A stretch of 64,000 nt of DNA. It comes from Streptomyces liangshanensis. GTDB lineage: Bacteria; Actinomycetota; Actinomycetes; Streptomycetales; Streptomycetaceae. Each line of letters opens with the position of its first letter. The first letter of the stretch is position 1. Below, piece after piece: positions 1 through 9,078 of the stretch. The position numbers and the translations under genes were made by a program. Below the pieces are notes generated by a model. That model ran no database searches and had not been told where the DNA came from. It saw nothing but the letters and a program-made list of their open reading frames with translations. The stretch spans positions 5,062,001 to 5,126,000 of the forward strand of contig NZ_CP050177.1 of assembly GCF_011694815.1 (NCBI RefSeq), in the 5' to 3' direction.

Positions 1-2
1 AG

Positions 3-542
3 GCCGAGATGTACGCGGCGGTGCTCGACCTGTTGCGTGAGCTCGGGTACGACGCGCTGACGATGGACGCCGTCGCCGCCCGTACGCGCTCCAGCAAGGC
101 GACGCTCTACCGCCAGTGGGGGAGCAAGCCCGAGCTGGTGGTCCGGGCGCTGCGGCACAACAAACCCGCCGCGTTCCAGGAGATCGACACCGGGTCGCTG
201 CGCGGGGACTTCCACGCGATGGCCGAGCTGAGCGACGACTGCAAGATGGAGGAGGACGCCGCGCTCATGCGGAGCCTGCTCCACGTCGTGCACGAGAACC
301 CCGACCTGCACCGGGCGCTGCGCGAGCTGCTCGTCGAGCCCGAGATGACGGGGCTCGGCATCCTGCTGCGCCGGGCCGTGGACCGCGGCGAGGTGGCGGC
401 CGACCACCCCGCGTTCCCGTTCGTCACGCACATGCTGGTGGGCGCGTTCGTCGCCCGGCAGCTCATCGAGGACAAGGCCGTCGACCGCGCCTTCCTCTCG
501 GACTACCTCGACGCCGTGGTCCTCCCCGCCCTGGGCGTCTGA
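3..542 (+). CDS. TetR-family transcriptional regulator (5' end outside window)
   Basis: One-component DNA-binding regulator; ligand and targets unknown. The frame is open to the left edge, so the true start probably lies upstream; the ATG at position 9 is already close to the helix-turn-helix. The visible N-terminus has the TetR pattern (TMDAVAARTRSSKATLYR followed by QWGSKPEL), which is the HTH and the helix after it. About 120 residues of alpha-helical ligand/dimerisation domain follow. The next gene is on the same strand 116 bp away and looks functionally separate. The family call is safe; the role is not known. Confidence 0.85.
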   Translation, partial: AEMYAAVLDLLRELGYDALTMDAVAARTRSSKATLYRQWGSKPELVVRALRHNKPAAFQEIDTGSLRGDFHAMAELSDDCKMEEDAALMRSLLHVVHENPDLHRALRELLVEPEMTGLGILLRRAVDRGEVAADHPAFPFVTHMLVGAFVARQLIEDKAVDRAFLSDYLDAVVLPALGV

Positions 543-658
543 GCGCCCGGGGTGCGTACGTAACGGCGGCGAAATGCCCGCGCAGCGGGACCGTCACGCG
601 CCCTTGGCAGGCTCGGCCGCCTCATTCGTGACGGGCGGGACGAGCGGACCCGAGACGC

Positions 659-1786
659 ATGGACGGACAGCGGTACGGCCCCCTCGCGGGGTTCACGGTC
701 GGGGTCACCGCCGCCCGGCGCGCCGATGAGCTCGGCGCGCTGCTCCGCGCCCGCGGGGCCGCCGTCCTGCCCGGCCCCGCCCTGCGGATCGTGCCGCCCG
801 CCGAGGACGCCGAACTCCTCTCCGTCACCGACGACCTGATCGCGCGCCCGCCGGACGTGACTGTGGCGACCACCGCCACCGGCTTCCGCGGCTGGGTGGA
901 GGCCGCCGCGGGGTGGGGGCGCGGGGAGCGGCTCCTCGGCCTGCTGCGGGAGGGGGAGTTGCTGGCCCGCGGGCCCCGGGCCAGGGGCGCCGTCCGCGCC
1001 GCCGGGCTCGCCGAGGCGTGGTCACCGGCCACCGAGTCGGCGGCCGAGGTGCTGGACCGGCTCCTCGCGGAAGGCGTCGCGGGCCGCAGGATCGCCCTCC
1101 AGCTCCACGGCGAACCCCCGCCCGGATTCGCCGGGTCGCTACGGGCCGGGGGCGCCGACGTCGTGGTCGTACCGGTCCACCGGTGGGCGCCCCCGGCGGA
1201 CCCCGGCCCGGTCGACCGGCTGATCGAGGCCACCGTCACCCGCGCCCTCGACGCCGTCACCTTCACCAGCGCGCCCGCCGCCGCCTCGCTCCTCGCCCGC
1301 GCCGGACACGGCGGCCGGCTCCCCGCGCTGGTCGACGCCCTCCGCCACGACGTGCTCGCGGCCTGCGTGGGCCCGGTCACCGCGCTGCCGCTCCAGGCGC
1401 ACGGCATCGGCACCGTCCGCCCCGAACACGCCCGCCTGGCCCCGCTCGTCCAGCTCCTGTGCGCCGAACTGCCCTCCCGCGCCCGTACGTTGCCGGTCGC
1501 CGGACGGCACGTCGAGATACGCGGCCACGCCGTCCTGGTCGACGGCGACCTGCGCCCCGTCCCACCGGCGGGCATGGCCCTCCTGCACGCGCTGACGCGC
1601 AGGCCGGGGTGGGTGGTGTCGCGCGGGGAGCTGCTGCGGGCGCTGCCCGGCGCGGGGCGCGACGAGCACGCGGTGGAGACGGCGATGGCCCGCCTCAGGG
1701 CATCGCTGGGCGCCCCGAAGCTGATCCACACGGTGGTCAAGCGCGGCTACCGGCTGGCCCTGGACCCGCCGGCCGACCCCGCGTAG
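659..1786 (+). CDS. HemD-like uroporphyrinogen-III synthase domain fused to winged-helix DNA-binding domain
   Basis: 375 residues in two parts. Residues about 8-255 have the HemD fold pattern (start GPLAGFTVGVTAARRADELG; later VTFTSAPAAASLLARAG, typical of the second lobe), the enzyme that closes and inverts ring D of the tetrapyrrole. Residues about 280-370 resemble an OmpR/PhoB-type C-terminal winged helix (LLHALTRRPGWVVSRGELL, then HTVVKRGYRLAL). The same architecture is known in mycobacteria (Rv0260c) and is often linked to nitrite/nitrate assimilation genes. I infer a regulator that senses a tetrapyrrole or retains synthase activity. No heme operon is adjacent, so it is unlikely to be the housekeeping HemD. 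Confidence 0.85.
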   Translation: MDGQRYGPLAGFTVGVTAARRADELGALLRARGAAVLPGPALRIVPPAEDAELLSVTDDLIARPPDVTVATTATGFRGWVEAAAGWGRGERLLGLLREGELLARGPRARGAVRAAGLAEAWSPATESAAEVLDRLLAEGVAGRRIALQLHGEPPPGFAGSLRAGGADVVVVPVHRWAPPADPGPVDRLIEATVTRALDAVTFTSAPAAASLLARAGHGGRLPALVDALRHDVLAACVGPVTALPLQAHGIGTVRPEHARLAPLVQLLCAELPSRARTLPVAGRHVEIRGHAVLVDGDLRPVPPAGMALLHALTRRPGWVVSRGELLRALPGAGRDEHAVETAMARLRASLGAPKLIHTVVKRGYRLALDPPADPA

Positions 1787-1909
1787 GGCGGCGGGTGACA
1801 TCGAGGCCGCGGCGGTAGCAGGGGTTCCGGACGCGCCTCGGGGCAGGCACTCTGAGAAGGACGGCGCGGCGACGCGCTCACCGGTGAACCCCGAGGCGGT
1901 GACAGGCAC

Positions 1910-2509
1910 ATGGCGGCGGGCATGGGCTCGTACGAGTGGCGGTTCGACTCAGGACGGGTCTGTCTGGACCTGGTCGCGACCGGGGAACCCGCGCCCAGAG
2001 GGGCCGAGCGCGCCGAGCGCCTCGACCGCGCCGAGCGGCTGGAGCGCTGGCTGGTCGGCTCCGGACTCGTACCGGAGGGCACCGCGCTCGTCGCGGTCGA
2101 CGCCGGCTGGGTCGGGCGGTTCGCGGACCTGCGCGAGGGCATCGACCGGCTCGTGCGCGCCGAGATCGAGGGGCGGGACGCCGGGGGCGCGCTGGAGCGC
2201 GTCAACGCGCTGGCCGCCGGGGCGCCGCCCGGGATCAGGGCCGTACGGGACGAGGACGGCGGACTCGTCAGGGTCCTGGCGGGCGAGCCCGGGTGCGACG
2301 CGCTTCTCGCGGCCGTCGCCAGGGACGCCGTGGACCTGCTCACCGACCCCGCCGCCAGGTCCCGGCTCCGGCAGTGCGACGGGGACAGCTGCCGGCGGAT
2401 GTATCTGGACACCTCGCGCGGCCGGCGGCGCCGCTGGTGCTCCAGCGAGGTCTGCGGCAACCGCGAACGGGTCGCCCGCCACCGCCGCAGGGCCGCCGCG
2501 CTCCTTTGA
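1910..2509 (+). CDS. CGNR zinc-finger domain protein (ABATE/CGNR family)
   Basis: 199-residue probable transcription factor. The N-terminus has the family start SYEWRFDSGRVCLDLVATGE. The C-terminal 45 residues form the zinc finger: C-D-G-D-S-C, then RRRWCSSEVCGNRERV, the CGNR motif that names the family. The middle is an alpha-helical domain thought to bind a small ligand (ABATE). ATG at 1910 and ATG at 1922 are both possible starts; neither has a strong ribosome site. Stands alone between the HemD fusion and sigU. Target unknown. Confidence 0.85.
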   Translation: MAAGMGSYEWRFDSGRVCLDLVATGEPAPRGAERAERLDRAERLERWLVGSGLVPEGTALVAVDAGWVGRFADLREGIDRLVRAEIEGRDAGGALERVNALAAGAPPGIRAVRDEDGGLVRVLAGEPGCDALLAAVARDAVDLLTDPAARSRLRQCDGDSCRRMYLDTSRGRRRRWCSSEVCGNRERVARHRRRAAALL

Positions 2510-2667
2510 CACCGCCTTGTCCCTGATACGGGTGGTGCGTCCCCCACCAGGAAGGACAACCGCGAGAAGATTTTTAAACTTTCTCACCCCGCGTTGAGTG
2601 AACTCTCCCGTCGTGACCGTAGTGATGCATGAGAAGCAGCCACGAAGTCTCGACCGGGAGGTTCCAG

Positions 2668-3255
2668 GTGCGCAAGGATGCGGCCGTGGCCGATGAACGT
2701 CCTCACCGGGCCCGACACCGGAGCGAGGCACCCCGTACCGACTCTTCAGCACCTGACGAAGAGTTGATGCGCGCCCTCTACCGGGAACACGCCGGACCGC
2801 TGCTCGCCTACGTACTGCGCTTGGTCGCGGGCGATCGGCAGCGGGCCGAGGACGTCGTGCAGGAGACGCTCATCCGTGCCTGGAAGAACGCCGGTCAGCT
2901 CAACAGGGCGACCGGCTCTGTCCGACCCTGGCTGGTGACGGTCGCCCGGCGTATCGTCATCGACGGACACCGCAGCCGGCAGGCCCGGCCACAAGAGGTC
3001 GATCCGTCGCCGCTGGAGGTCATGCCCGCGGAGGACGAGATCGACAAGGCGTTGTGGCTGATGACGCTCTCAGATGCGCTCGATGATTTGACCCCTGCCC
3101 ACAGGGAAGTGCTCGTGGAGACGTACTTCAAGGGCCGCACGGTCAACGAGGCAGCGGAGACGCTCGGCATACCCAGCGGGACCGTGCGTTCACGTGTGTT
3201 CTACGCACTGCGTTCCATGAAGCTCGCGCTGGAGGAGAGGGGGGTCTCGGCATGA
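2668..3255 (+). CDS. sigU: ECF RNA polymerase sigma factor, SigU-like
   Basis: Extracytoplasmic-function sigma factor of 195 residues. Region 2 is seen in LMRALYREHAGPLLAYVLRL with DVVQETLIRAWKN and the -10-binding stretch WLVTVARRIVIDGHRSR; region 4 is LTPAHREVLVETYFKGRTV plus the HTH IPSGTVRSRVFYALRSM. I place the start at GTG 2668 because GGGAGG lies seven bases upstream (2656-2661); an in-frame ATG at 2629 has no such site. The stop overlaps the anti-sigma start (ATGA at 3252). The pair followed by the HelD gene and malic enzyme matches my memory of the S. coelicolor sigU-rsuA locus, where excess SigU blocks morphological differentiation. Confidence 0.85.
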   Translation: MRKDAAVADERPHRARHRSEAPRTDSSAPDEELMRALYREHAGPLLAYVLRLVAGDRQRAEDVVQETLIRAWKNAGQLNRATGSVRPWLVTVARRIVIDGHRSRQARPQEVDPSPLEVMPAEDEIDKALWLMTLSDALDDLTPAHREVLVETYFKGRTVNEAAETLGIPSGTVRSRVFYALRSMKLALEERGVSA

Positions 3256-4190
3256 CCACGCACGATCAGTACGGACCGGGCGACGACAGCGCAGTGCACG
3301 AAACCGTCGGCGCGTACGTCCTCGGCGTACTGGACGACGCCGAGGCCACCGCCTTCGAGGAGCATCTGGCCGGCTGCCAGATCTGCGCCGTCCACCTGGA
3401 GGAGTTCTCCGGGATGGAACCGATGCTGGCCATGCTCGCGGACGGACCCGGGGCGTTCGGCGCCCCCGGCGCCGGCGGCGGGACGGTCGTGCAGGGCGCC
3501 TTCGGACAATCCCCGCCCGGCGCGTCCCCCTTCGGACAGCTCCCCTTCGGACAGGCCGGCGCCCCGGGGCGGCTCGACCCCTTCGCCCAGCTCCCGTCCC
3601 CCTCGCGGCAGGCGACGCCCAGCGTCTCCGTGCAGCCGAGCCCGCAGCTCCTCGACCGGCTGGTCGACGAGGTCGCCGCCAAGCGCGCCAAGCGCAAGCG
3701 GCGGGGCATGTACCTGGTCGCGGCCGCCGCCGCGCTCATCGTCGGAGGACCCCTCGCGGCCGTGGTCGCGACCTCGGACGACGGCAAGGCGGACAACGTG
3801 GCCGTGGGCGAGCCCTCCCCGTCGGCCAACACCGCCAAGGCGGCCTTCGCCGGCCTGCCCGAGAAGGTCACGGCGACCGACCCGACCACCAAGGTCACCG
3901 CCACCGTCGCGATGGGCGCCAAGGGCTGGGGCACGGACACGGTGCTGGAGCTCAAGAACCTCAAGGGCCCGGAGAAGTGCAGCCTCATCGCCGTCTCCAA
4001 GACCGGCGAGGAGGAGACCACCAGCTCCTGGACGGTCCCGGCGTGGGGGTACGGCATCCCCGACGGGCCGAACGCGGTGTCCAGGGCGCCGCTGTACGTC
4101 CACGGCGGTACGGCCATGCAGAGCAAGGACATCGATCACTTCGAGGTCCGGACGTTCGACGGCAAGTCACTGGTGAAGGTCGACGCCTGA
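3252..4190 (+). CDS. rsuA: Membrane-bound ZAS-type anti-sigma factor, RsuA-like
   Basis: Anti-sigma factor for the preceding ECF sigma factor, translationally coupled to it by an ATGA overlap. Residues about 15-45 have the zinc-associated anti-sigma signature H-x3-C-x2-C (HLAGCQIC), with an upstream His in VHETVGAYVLGVL. A linker rich in Gly, Pro, Phe and Gln (FGQLPFGQ-type repeats, about residues 75-120) leads to one transmembrane helix (YLVAAAAALIVGGPLAAVV, about 155-175) and an extracytoplasmic C-terminal domain of about 130 residues. The domain order predicts a cytoplasmic sigma-binding domain and an outside sensor, as in signal-regulated release systems. 312 residues. Confidence 0.85.
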   Translation: MTTHDQYGPGDDSAVHETVGAYVLGVLDDAEATAFEEHLAGCQICAVHLEEFSGMEPMLAMLADGPGAFGAPGAGGGTVVQGAFGQSPPGASPFGQLPFGQAGAPGRLDPFAQLPSPSRQATPSVSVQPSPQLLDRLVDEVAAKRAKRKRRGMYLVAAAAALIVGGPLAAVVATSDDGKADNVAVGEPSPSANTAKAAFAGLPEKVTATDPTTKVTATVAMGAKGWGTDTVLELKNLKGPEKCSLIAVSKTGEEETTSSWTVPAWGYGIPDGPNAVSRAPLYVHGGTAMQSKDIDHFEVRTFDGKSLVKVDA

Positions 4191-4252
4191 CATAGCCGCC
4201 CCCTTCGCGTACGGTTGACGGCTGCCCGTTGCACGTCACGAAGGGGGCCTCG

Positions 4253-6811
4253 GTGGCCGCGCAGGATGCCGCTGTTGAATCCGCTGGACCCGCTGTAGAT
4301 CCCGGACGCGACACGGGGAACGACTCCGTACGCGATCGGGAGATCGGCGTCGAACAGCACCATCTGGACCAGGTGTACCGCCGCCTCGAGGAGAAGATCC
4401 ACGAGGCGGAGTTCCTGATGAACGACGCCGCCAAACGGGGGCAGGTCGGTACGCCGGGCGCCCTCGCCGAGCGCGACGCGCAGGTCTTCCGCGCCGGGAT
4501 CCACCTCAACCGGCTCAACAACGAGTTCGAGGACTTCCTCTTCGGGCGGATCGACCTGCTGCCCGGCAAGGACGGCAAGAAGGGCCCGGACGGCGCGTAC
4601 ACCTCGGTCGACCCGGCCGACGACGCCATCAGGACCGACCTGACCGCCGACATCGCCGAGACGCTGCACATCGGCCGGATCGGGGTCCTCGACTCCGACT
4701 ACTCGCCGCTGGTCATCGACTGGCGGGCGCCCGCCGCCGCGCCGTTCTACCGCGCCACACCCGTCGATCCCGGCAGGGTCGTGCGCCGGCGCGTGATCCG
4801 CTCCAAGGGCCGCCGGGTCCTGGGGGTCGAGGACGACCTGATGCGCCCCGAGCTGACCGCCTCCCTGGACGGCGCCGCGCTGGCCGTCATCGGGGACGGC
4901 GCGCTGATGGCGGCGCTGGGCCAGGCCCGCAGCCACACCATGCGCGACATCGTCTCCTCCATCCAGGCGGAGCAGGACCTGGTGATCCGCGCCCCCGCCG
5001 CCTCCGTCACCGAGGTGTCGGGCGGACCCGGCACGGGAAAGACGGCGGTCGCGCTGCACCGCGCCGCGTACCTGCTCTACCAGGACCGGCGGCGGTACGC
5101 GGGCGGCATCCTGATCGTCTCGCCGACCCCGCTCCTCGTCGCGTACACCGAAGGCGTGCTGCCCTCCCTCGGCGAGGAGGGCCAGGTCGCGATCCGCGCG
5201 GTCGGCTCCCTGGTCGACGGCGCCGAGGCCACGGCGTACGACGAACCGGCCGTCGCCCGTGTCAAGGGTTCGGCCAGAATGCTGAAGGTGCTGCGTACAG
5301 CGGTCAGAGGGGCCCTGGAGCCCTTCCCGGCCCCCGGCAGGTCCACCGGCGCCCCGGGCGGCCCCGGCGGCTCCCAGGGCTCCCCGGCAGGCCGCGGCGG
5401 GCGCGACGGCCGAGGGGGCGGCCCGCGGAACGGCCAGCTCGCCTTCGGCGAGGAGGAGGCCACCACCGCCCCGGACACCGCCGGCGGCGACTCCGGGACG
5501 GAGGACGCCCCCGCCGCCCCGGCCGTACGGACCGACCTGCTGCGGGTCGTCGCCTTCGGGCGGCGCCTGGAACTGGACGCCGACGAACTGAACCGCGTCC
5601 GGCAGTCCGCGCTCAGCGGCACCGCCCCCGTCAACCTGCTGCGCCCCCGCGCCAGGAAGCTCCTCCTGGACGCCCTGTGGTCCCGGTCCGGCGCCGCCGC
5701 CCGGGCCGGCGAGTACGCGTCACGCGGTGACGCGGAGCTGGCCGCCGAGCTGCGCGGCGGCTTCGACGAGGACGTCGCGTCCGAGGACAGCTTCCTCGCG
5801 TTCCTGGACGCCTGGTGGCCCGAGCTGACCCCGCGCGGGGTGCTCGCCGCCATGGCCGACGAGCGGCGCCTCGGCCGCTGGAGCCGGCGGGTCCTCAACC
5901 AGGGCGAGAGCCGCCGGCTGGCCCGTTCGCTCCGGCGGCTGGGCGCCGACGGCAAGGGACCGCTGTCCGTGCACGACGTGGCGCTCCTCGACGAGCTGGA
6001 GACCCTCCTCGGCTCGCCGCCGCGTCCCAGGAAGCAGCGCCGCGAGCTCGACCCGCTGGACCAGCTCACCGGTCTGGAGGAGCTGATGCCGCAGCGCGAG
6101 GAGACGCAGCGCGAGCGGGCCGAGCGGCTCGCCGCCGAGCGCACCGAGTACGCGCACGTCATCGTCGACGAGGCCCAGGACCTCACCCCGATGCAGTGGC
6201 GGATGGTCGGCCGCCGCGGCCGGCACGCCACCTGGACGGTCGTGGGCGACGCCGCGCAGTCGTCCTGGACGGATCCCGACGAGGCGGCCGAGGCCAGGGA
6301 CGAGGCGCTGGGCAACCGCCCGCGCCGCCGCTTCACCCTGACCGTCAACTACCGCAACCCCGCCGAGATCGCCGAGCTGGCCGCCAAGGTCCTGGCGCTC
6401 GCCATGCCCGGGATGGAGTCGCCGTCCGCGGTGCGCTCCACCGGCGTACGCCCGCGCTTCACCGTCGTACGGGACGACCTCGCCGCGACCGTACGGGCCG
6501 AGGCGCGCGACCTGCTGGCGCGGGTGGACGGCACGGTCGGCGTGGTCGTGGCCATGAACCGCCGCGAGCAGGCGGCCCGCTGGCTGGCCGAACTGGGGCC
6601 GCGCGTGGTGGCGCTGGGCAGCCTGGAGGCCAAGGGCCTGGAGTACGACGCGACGGTGGTGGTCTCCCCGGCGGAGATCGCCGACGAGTCGCCGGCCGGG
6701 CTGCGGGTGCTGTACGTGGCGCTCACCCGGGCGACGCAGCAGCTCACGGTCGTGTCGGGGGCCCGGGACGAGCCCGACGCGGACGGGGTGCCGGACCTGC
6801 TCAGGGATTGA
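4253..6811 (+). CDS. helD: HelD-type UvrD-like ATPase, RNA polymerase recycling factor
   Basis: SF1-like ATPase of about 852 residues. N-terminal coiled-coil (HHLDQVYRRLEEKIHEAEF), Walker A GGPGTGKTAVALHR at about residue 256, Walker B/motif II VIVDEAQDLTPMQW at about 635, motif III VVGDAAQSSW, and motif VI LYVALTRATQQL near the end. HelD proteins bind RNA polymerase and release stalled complexes; some actinobacterial homologues (HelR) protect against rifamycins. A Gly/Pro-rich insertion at about 355-425 separates the ATPase halves. Start GTG 4253 is preferred over TTG 4229 because AAGGGGG sits just upstream. It follows rsuA by 62 bp and may be co-transcribed. I see no rifamycin-associated operator upstream, so HelD is the safer name. 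Confidence 0.85.
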   Translation: MAAQDAAVESAGPAVDPGRDTGNDSVRDREIGVEQHHLDQVYRRLEEKIHEAEFLMNDAAKRGQVGTPGALAERDAQVFRAGIHLNRLNNEFEDFLFGRIDLLPGKDGKKGPDGAYTSVDPADDAIRTDLTADIAETLHIGRIGVLDSDYSPLVIDWRAPAAAPFYRATPVDPGRVVRRRVIRSKGRRVLGVEDDLMRPELTASLDGAALAVIGDGALMAALGQARSHTMRDIVSSIQAEQDLVIRAPAASVTEVSGGPGTGKTAVALHRAAYLLYQDRRRYAGGILIVSPTPLLVAYTEGVLPSLGEEGQVAIRAVGSLVDGAEATAYDEPAVARVKGSARMLKVLRTAVRGALEPFPAPGRSTGAPGGPGGSQGSPAGRGGRDGRGGGPRNGQLAFGEEEATTAPDTAGGDSGTEDAPAAPAVRTDLLRVVAFGRRLELDADELNRVRQSALSGTAPVNLLRPRARKLLLDALWSRSGAAARAGEYASRGDAELAAELRGGFDEDVASEDSFLAFLDAWWPELTPRGVLAAMADERRLGRWSRRVLNQGESRRLARSLRRLGADGKGPLSVHDVALLDELETLLGSPPRPRKQRRELDPLDQLTGLEELMPQREETQRERAERLAAERTEYAHVIVDEAQDLTPMQWRMVGRRGRHATWTVVGDAAQSSWTDPDEAAEARDEALGNRPRRRFTLTVNYRNPAEIAELAAKVLALAMPGMESPSAVRSTGVRPRFTVVRDDLAATVRAEARDLLARVDGTVGVVVAMNRREQAARWLAELGPRVVALGSLEAKGLEYDATVVVSPAEIADESPAGLRVLYVALTRATQQLTVVSGARDEPDADGVPDLLRD

Positions 6812-6867
6812 TTCCAGGTCAACTCGTCAGGGGGGAATCACTTTCCGGGGTGGTTTGTTAGCCTGGT

Positions 6868-7010
6868 CATGGCACCGACTCGATCCAAGCCCCCGGGCCC
6901 AACCTTCGTCGCCTAGAGCGACCTCTTGCCGCGAGGCGAGCATGGCGGGTCGGTGCCGCCTTGTTCTTCCTTCACTCCCTGGTCCGTGGCCTCCTCGCAG
7001 GCCGCGGACC
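6868..7010 (+). ncRNA. Candidate structured RNA / attenuator upstream of malic enzyme
   Basis: This 452-bp gap (6812-7263) holds no convincing gene but has nested pairing. GGCACCGAC at 6871-6879 pairs with GTCGGTGCC at 6949-6957 and encloses two hairpins: GTCGC-CTAGA-GCGAC (6908-6922), and CTTGCC-GCGA-GGCGAG (6925-6940) with a GNRA tetraloop. A 12-bp stem with one G-T pair follows (6981-6992 with 6999-7010), resembling a terminator without a U-tract. A TTAGCCT-like -10 element may lie at about 6859. The layout (closed multi-helix junction, then terminator-like stem, then 250 bp to the gene) would fit a small RNA or a leader attenuator. I recognise no known riboswitch class. Confidence 0.4.
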
Positions 7011-7263
7011 ATTGAGTTCATTGAGTTCTCCGCCGAGTTCCGCGATCGGCTTTCCGTTTGCCGGGCCTTCACCGATGGTTGGTGGGGGCCTGCTTTTCTG
7101 GGCGGACCCGCTTGTTACGCTCTCCCGCCTGATGGAAGGCCCCTTCCACCCACGCGGGACCCTCACCGGCCGCGCGCCGGGAGGTGCGACCATCGGTAGG
7201 CGTGTCGGGCCCGGGGCTCCGACGCGCGGCAATCTGAGCCAGTGAAAGCAGAGGAACACGGTC

Positions 7264-8706
7264 ATGGCAACGGCGCCAAGCGTCTCGTACTCGATGACGG
7301 TCCGGCTGGAGGTCCCCGCGAGCGGGACCGCGGTGTCCCAGCTGACCACGGCCGTGGAATCCTCCGGTGGCTCGGTGACCGGCCTGGACGTGACCGCGTC
7401 CGGCCACGAGAAGCTGCGGATCGACGTCACGATCGCGGCGACCTCCACCGGTCACGCGGAACAGATCGTCGAGCAGCTGCGCGGCATCGAGGGTGTCACC
7501 CTCGGCAAGGTCTCCGACCGTACGTTCCTGATGCACCTCGGCGGCAAGATCGAGATGCAGTCCAAGCATCCCATCCGCAACCGTGACGATCTCTCGATGA
7601 TCTACACCCCGGGCGTCGCCCGGGTCTGCATGGCGATCGCCAGGAACCCCGAGGACGCCCGCCGCCTCACCATCAAGCGCAACTCCGTCGCGGTCGTCAC
7701 CGACGGCTCCGCGGTGCTGGGCCTGGGCAACATCGGCCCGATGGCCGCGCTGCCCGTGATGGAGGGCAAGGCCGCCCTGTTCAAGCGCTTCGCCGGCATC
7801 GACGCCTGGCCGATCTGCCTGGACACGCAGGACACCGACGCCATCGTCGAGATCGTCAAGGCCATCGCCCCCGGCTTCGCGGGCATCAACCTGGAGGACA
7901 TCTCGGCGCCCCGCTGCTTCGAGATCGAGGCGCGGCTGCGCGAGGCGCTGGACATCCCGGTCTTCCACGACGACCAGCACGGCACGGCGATCGTGGTGCA
8001 GGCCGCGCTGACCAACGCGCTGCGCGTGGTCGGCAAGGGCATCGGTGACGTACGGGTCGTCATGTCCGGCGCGGGCGCGGCCGGTACGGCCATCCTCAAG
8101 CTGCTGATCGCGGCTGGCGTCAAGCACGCCGTCGTCGCCGACATCCACGGCGTCGTGCACGCGGGCCGCGAGGACCTGGTCGAGGCCGACGCCGAGTCGC
8201 CGCTGCGCTGGATCGCCGACAACACCAACCCGGAGGGTGTCACCGGCACGCTCAAGGAGGCCGTCGTCGGCGCGGACGTGTTCATCGGCGTCTCGGCCCC
8301 GAACGTGCTGGACGGCGACGACGTCAAGGCGATGGCCGACAAGGCGATCGTCTTCGCGCTCGCGAATCCGGACCCGGAGGTGGACCCGGCGATCGCCCGC
8401 GAGTCGGCGGCCGTGGTGGCCACGGGACGCTCCGACTTCCCCAACCAGATCAACAACGTGCTGGTCTTCCCCGGCGTCTTCCGCGGCCTCCTGGACGCGC
8501 AGTCGCGGACGGTCAACACGGACATGATGCTGGCCGCGGCGACCGCCCTGGCGGACGTCGTCACCGAGGACGAGCTGAACCCGAACTACATCGTGCCGTC
8601 GGTCTTCAACGACAAGGTCGCGTCGTCGGTCGCCGGCGCCGTGCGGGACGCCGCGAAGGCGGCCGGGGTGACGGTGTCGCCCTCCGCGTCGGCCACGTCC
8701 GTCTGA
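7264..8706 (+). CDS. NAD(P)-dependent malic enzyme with N-terminal ACT domain
   Basis: Oxidatively decarboxylates malate to pyruvate, supplying NAD(P)H and pyruvate. 480 residues. Residues about 8-85 look like an ACT regulatory domain (SMTVRLEVPASGTAVSQL). The catalytic part has DLSMIYTPGVARVC, the malic-enzyme signature FHDDQHGTAIV at about 232, and the dinucleotide fold SGAGAAGTAILKLL at about 268. FALANPDPEV and SDFPNQINNVLVFPG are typical of bacterial malic enzymes. The fused ACT domain suggests allosteric control. Ribosome site GAGGAA precedes ATG 7264. Stands alone, downstream of a structured leader and followed by a hairpin. The S. coelicolor counterpart is, from memory, the NAD-dependent enzyme. 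Confidence 0.93.
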   Translation: MATAPSVSYSMTVRLEVPASGTAVSQLTTAVESSGGSVTGLDVTASGHEKLRIDVTIAATSTGHAEQIVEQLRGIEGVTLGKVSDRTFLMHLGGKIEMQSKHPIRNRDDLSMIYTPGVARVCMAIARNPEDARRLTIKRNSVAVVTDGSAVLGLGNIGPMAALPVMEGKAALFKRFAGIDAWPICLDTQDTDAIVEIVKAIAPGFAGINLEDISAPRCFEIEARLREALDIPVFHDDQHGTAIVVQAALTNALRVVGKGIGDVRVVMSGAGAAGTAILKLLIAAGVKHAVVADIHGVVHAGREDLVEADAESPLRWIADNTNPEGVTGTLKEAVVGADVFIGVSAPNVLDGDDVKAMADKAIVFALANPDPEVDPAIARESAAVVATGRSDFPNQINNVLVFPGVFRGLLDAQSRTVNTDMMLAAATALADVVTEDELNPNYIVPSVFNDKVASSVAGAVRDAAKAAGVTVSPSASATSV

Positions 8707-8731
8707 GGCACGTCACCACGGTCCGCCCTGT

Positions 8732-8757
8732 GCCCGGCGCGTCGCGATTCGCCGGGC
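8732..8757 (+). terminator. Terminator-like hairpin after malic enzyme
   Basis: GCCCGGCG (8732-8739) pairs with CGCCGGGC (8750-8757) around a 10-base loop, 26 bp after the malic enzyme stop. There is no U-run, as is usual in Streptomyces. Confidence 0.6.
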
Positions 8758-9078
8758 GTCACGGCCCCCTCTAGGGTGGCGGACCATGGGCCCCGCCGCT
8801 CCAGTGAGGTTTTCAGGGCCTCCGGGGGGCCCAGAGGGCTCCCAAGGCTCCAAGGAGTCTCCACAGAGTCGACGGAACGTCACGACGACGAGGCAGTGGC
8901 GCTTTTCGTGTGACTCCGGAGGGTGCCGGATTGGCTTTCCCGCCGCTGGTGGGGGCAGGATGCGTATTCGGGCGCGAGGGTCTGTCAGCAGACCCGGGTC
9001 CGGGGACTGTCCGAGGGCCCTGGCAGCATCGGCTTCGATCTCACGCCTCACAGGCAAGAAGAACACGGGAGTAACAAC
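8758..9078 (+). other. Promoter/leader region of hup, no gene seen
   Basis: 321 bases before the HU gene. Open frames here lack ribosome sites and codon bias. A small inverted repeat GGTCTG-TCAG-CAGACC lies around 8980-8995, and the HU ribosome site GGGAG is at the end. Probably promoter and leader for the strongly expressed HU gene. Confidence 0.5.

Noticed and set aside
4191..4252. Rifamycin-associated element that would make the HelD gene a HelR
   Set aside because: I see no 19-bp palindrome of that type upstream; the sigU-rsuA context fits a general HelD.
6961..7245. 94-residue open frame before malic enzyme
   Set aside because: Starts at a weak codon inside the structured region, with no ribosome site or homology pattern.
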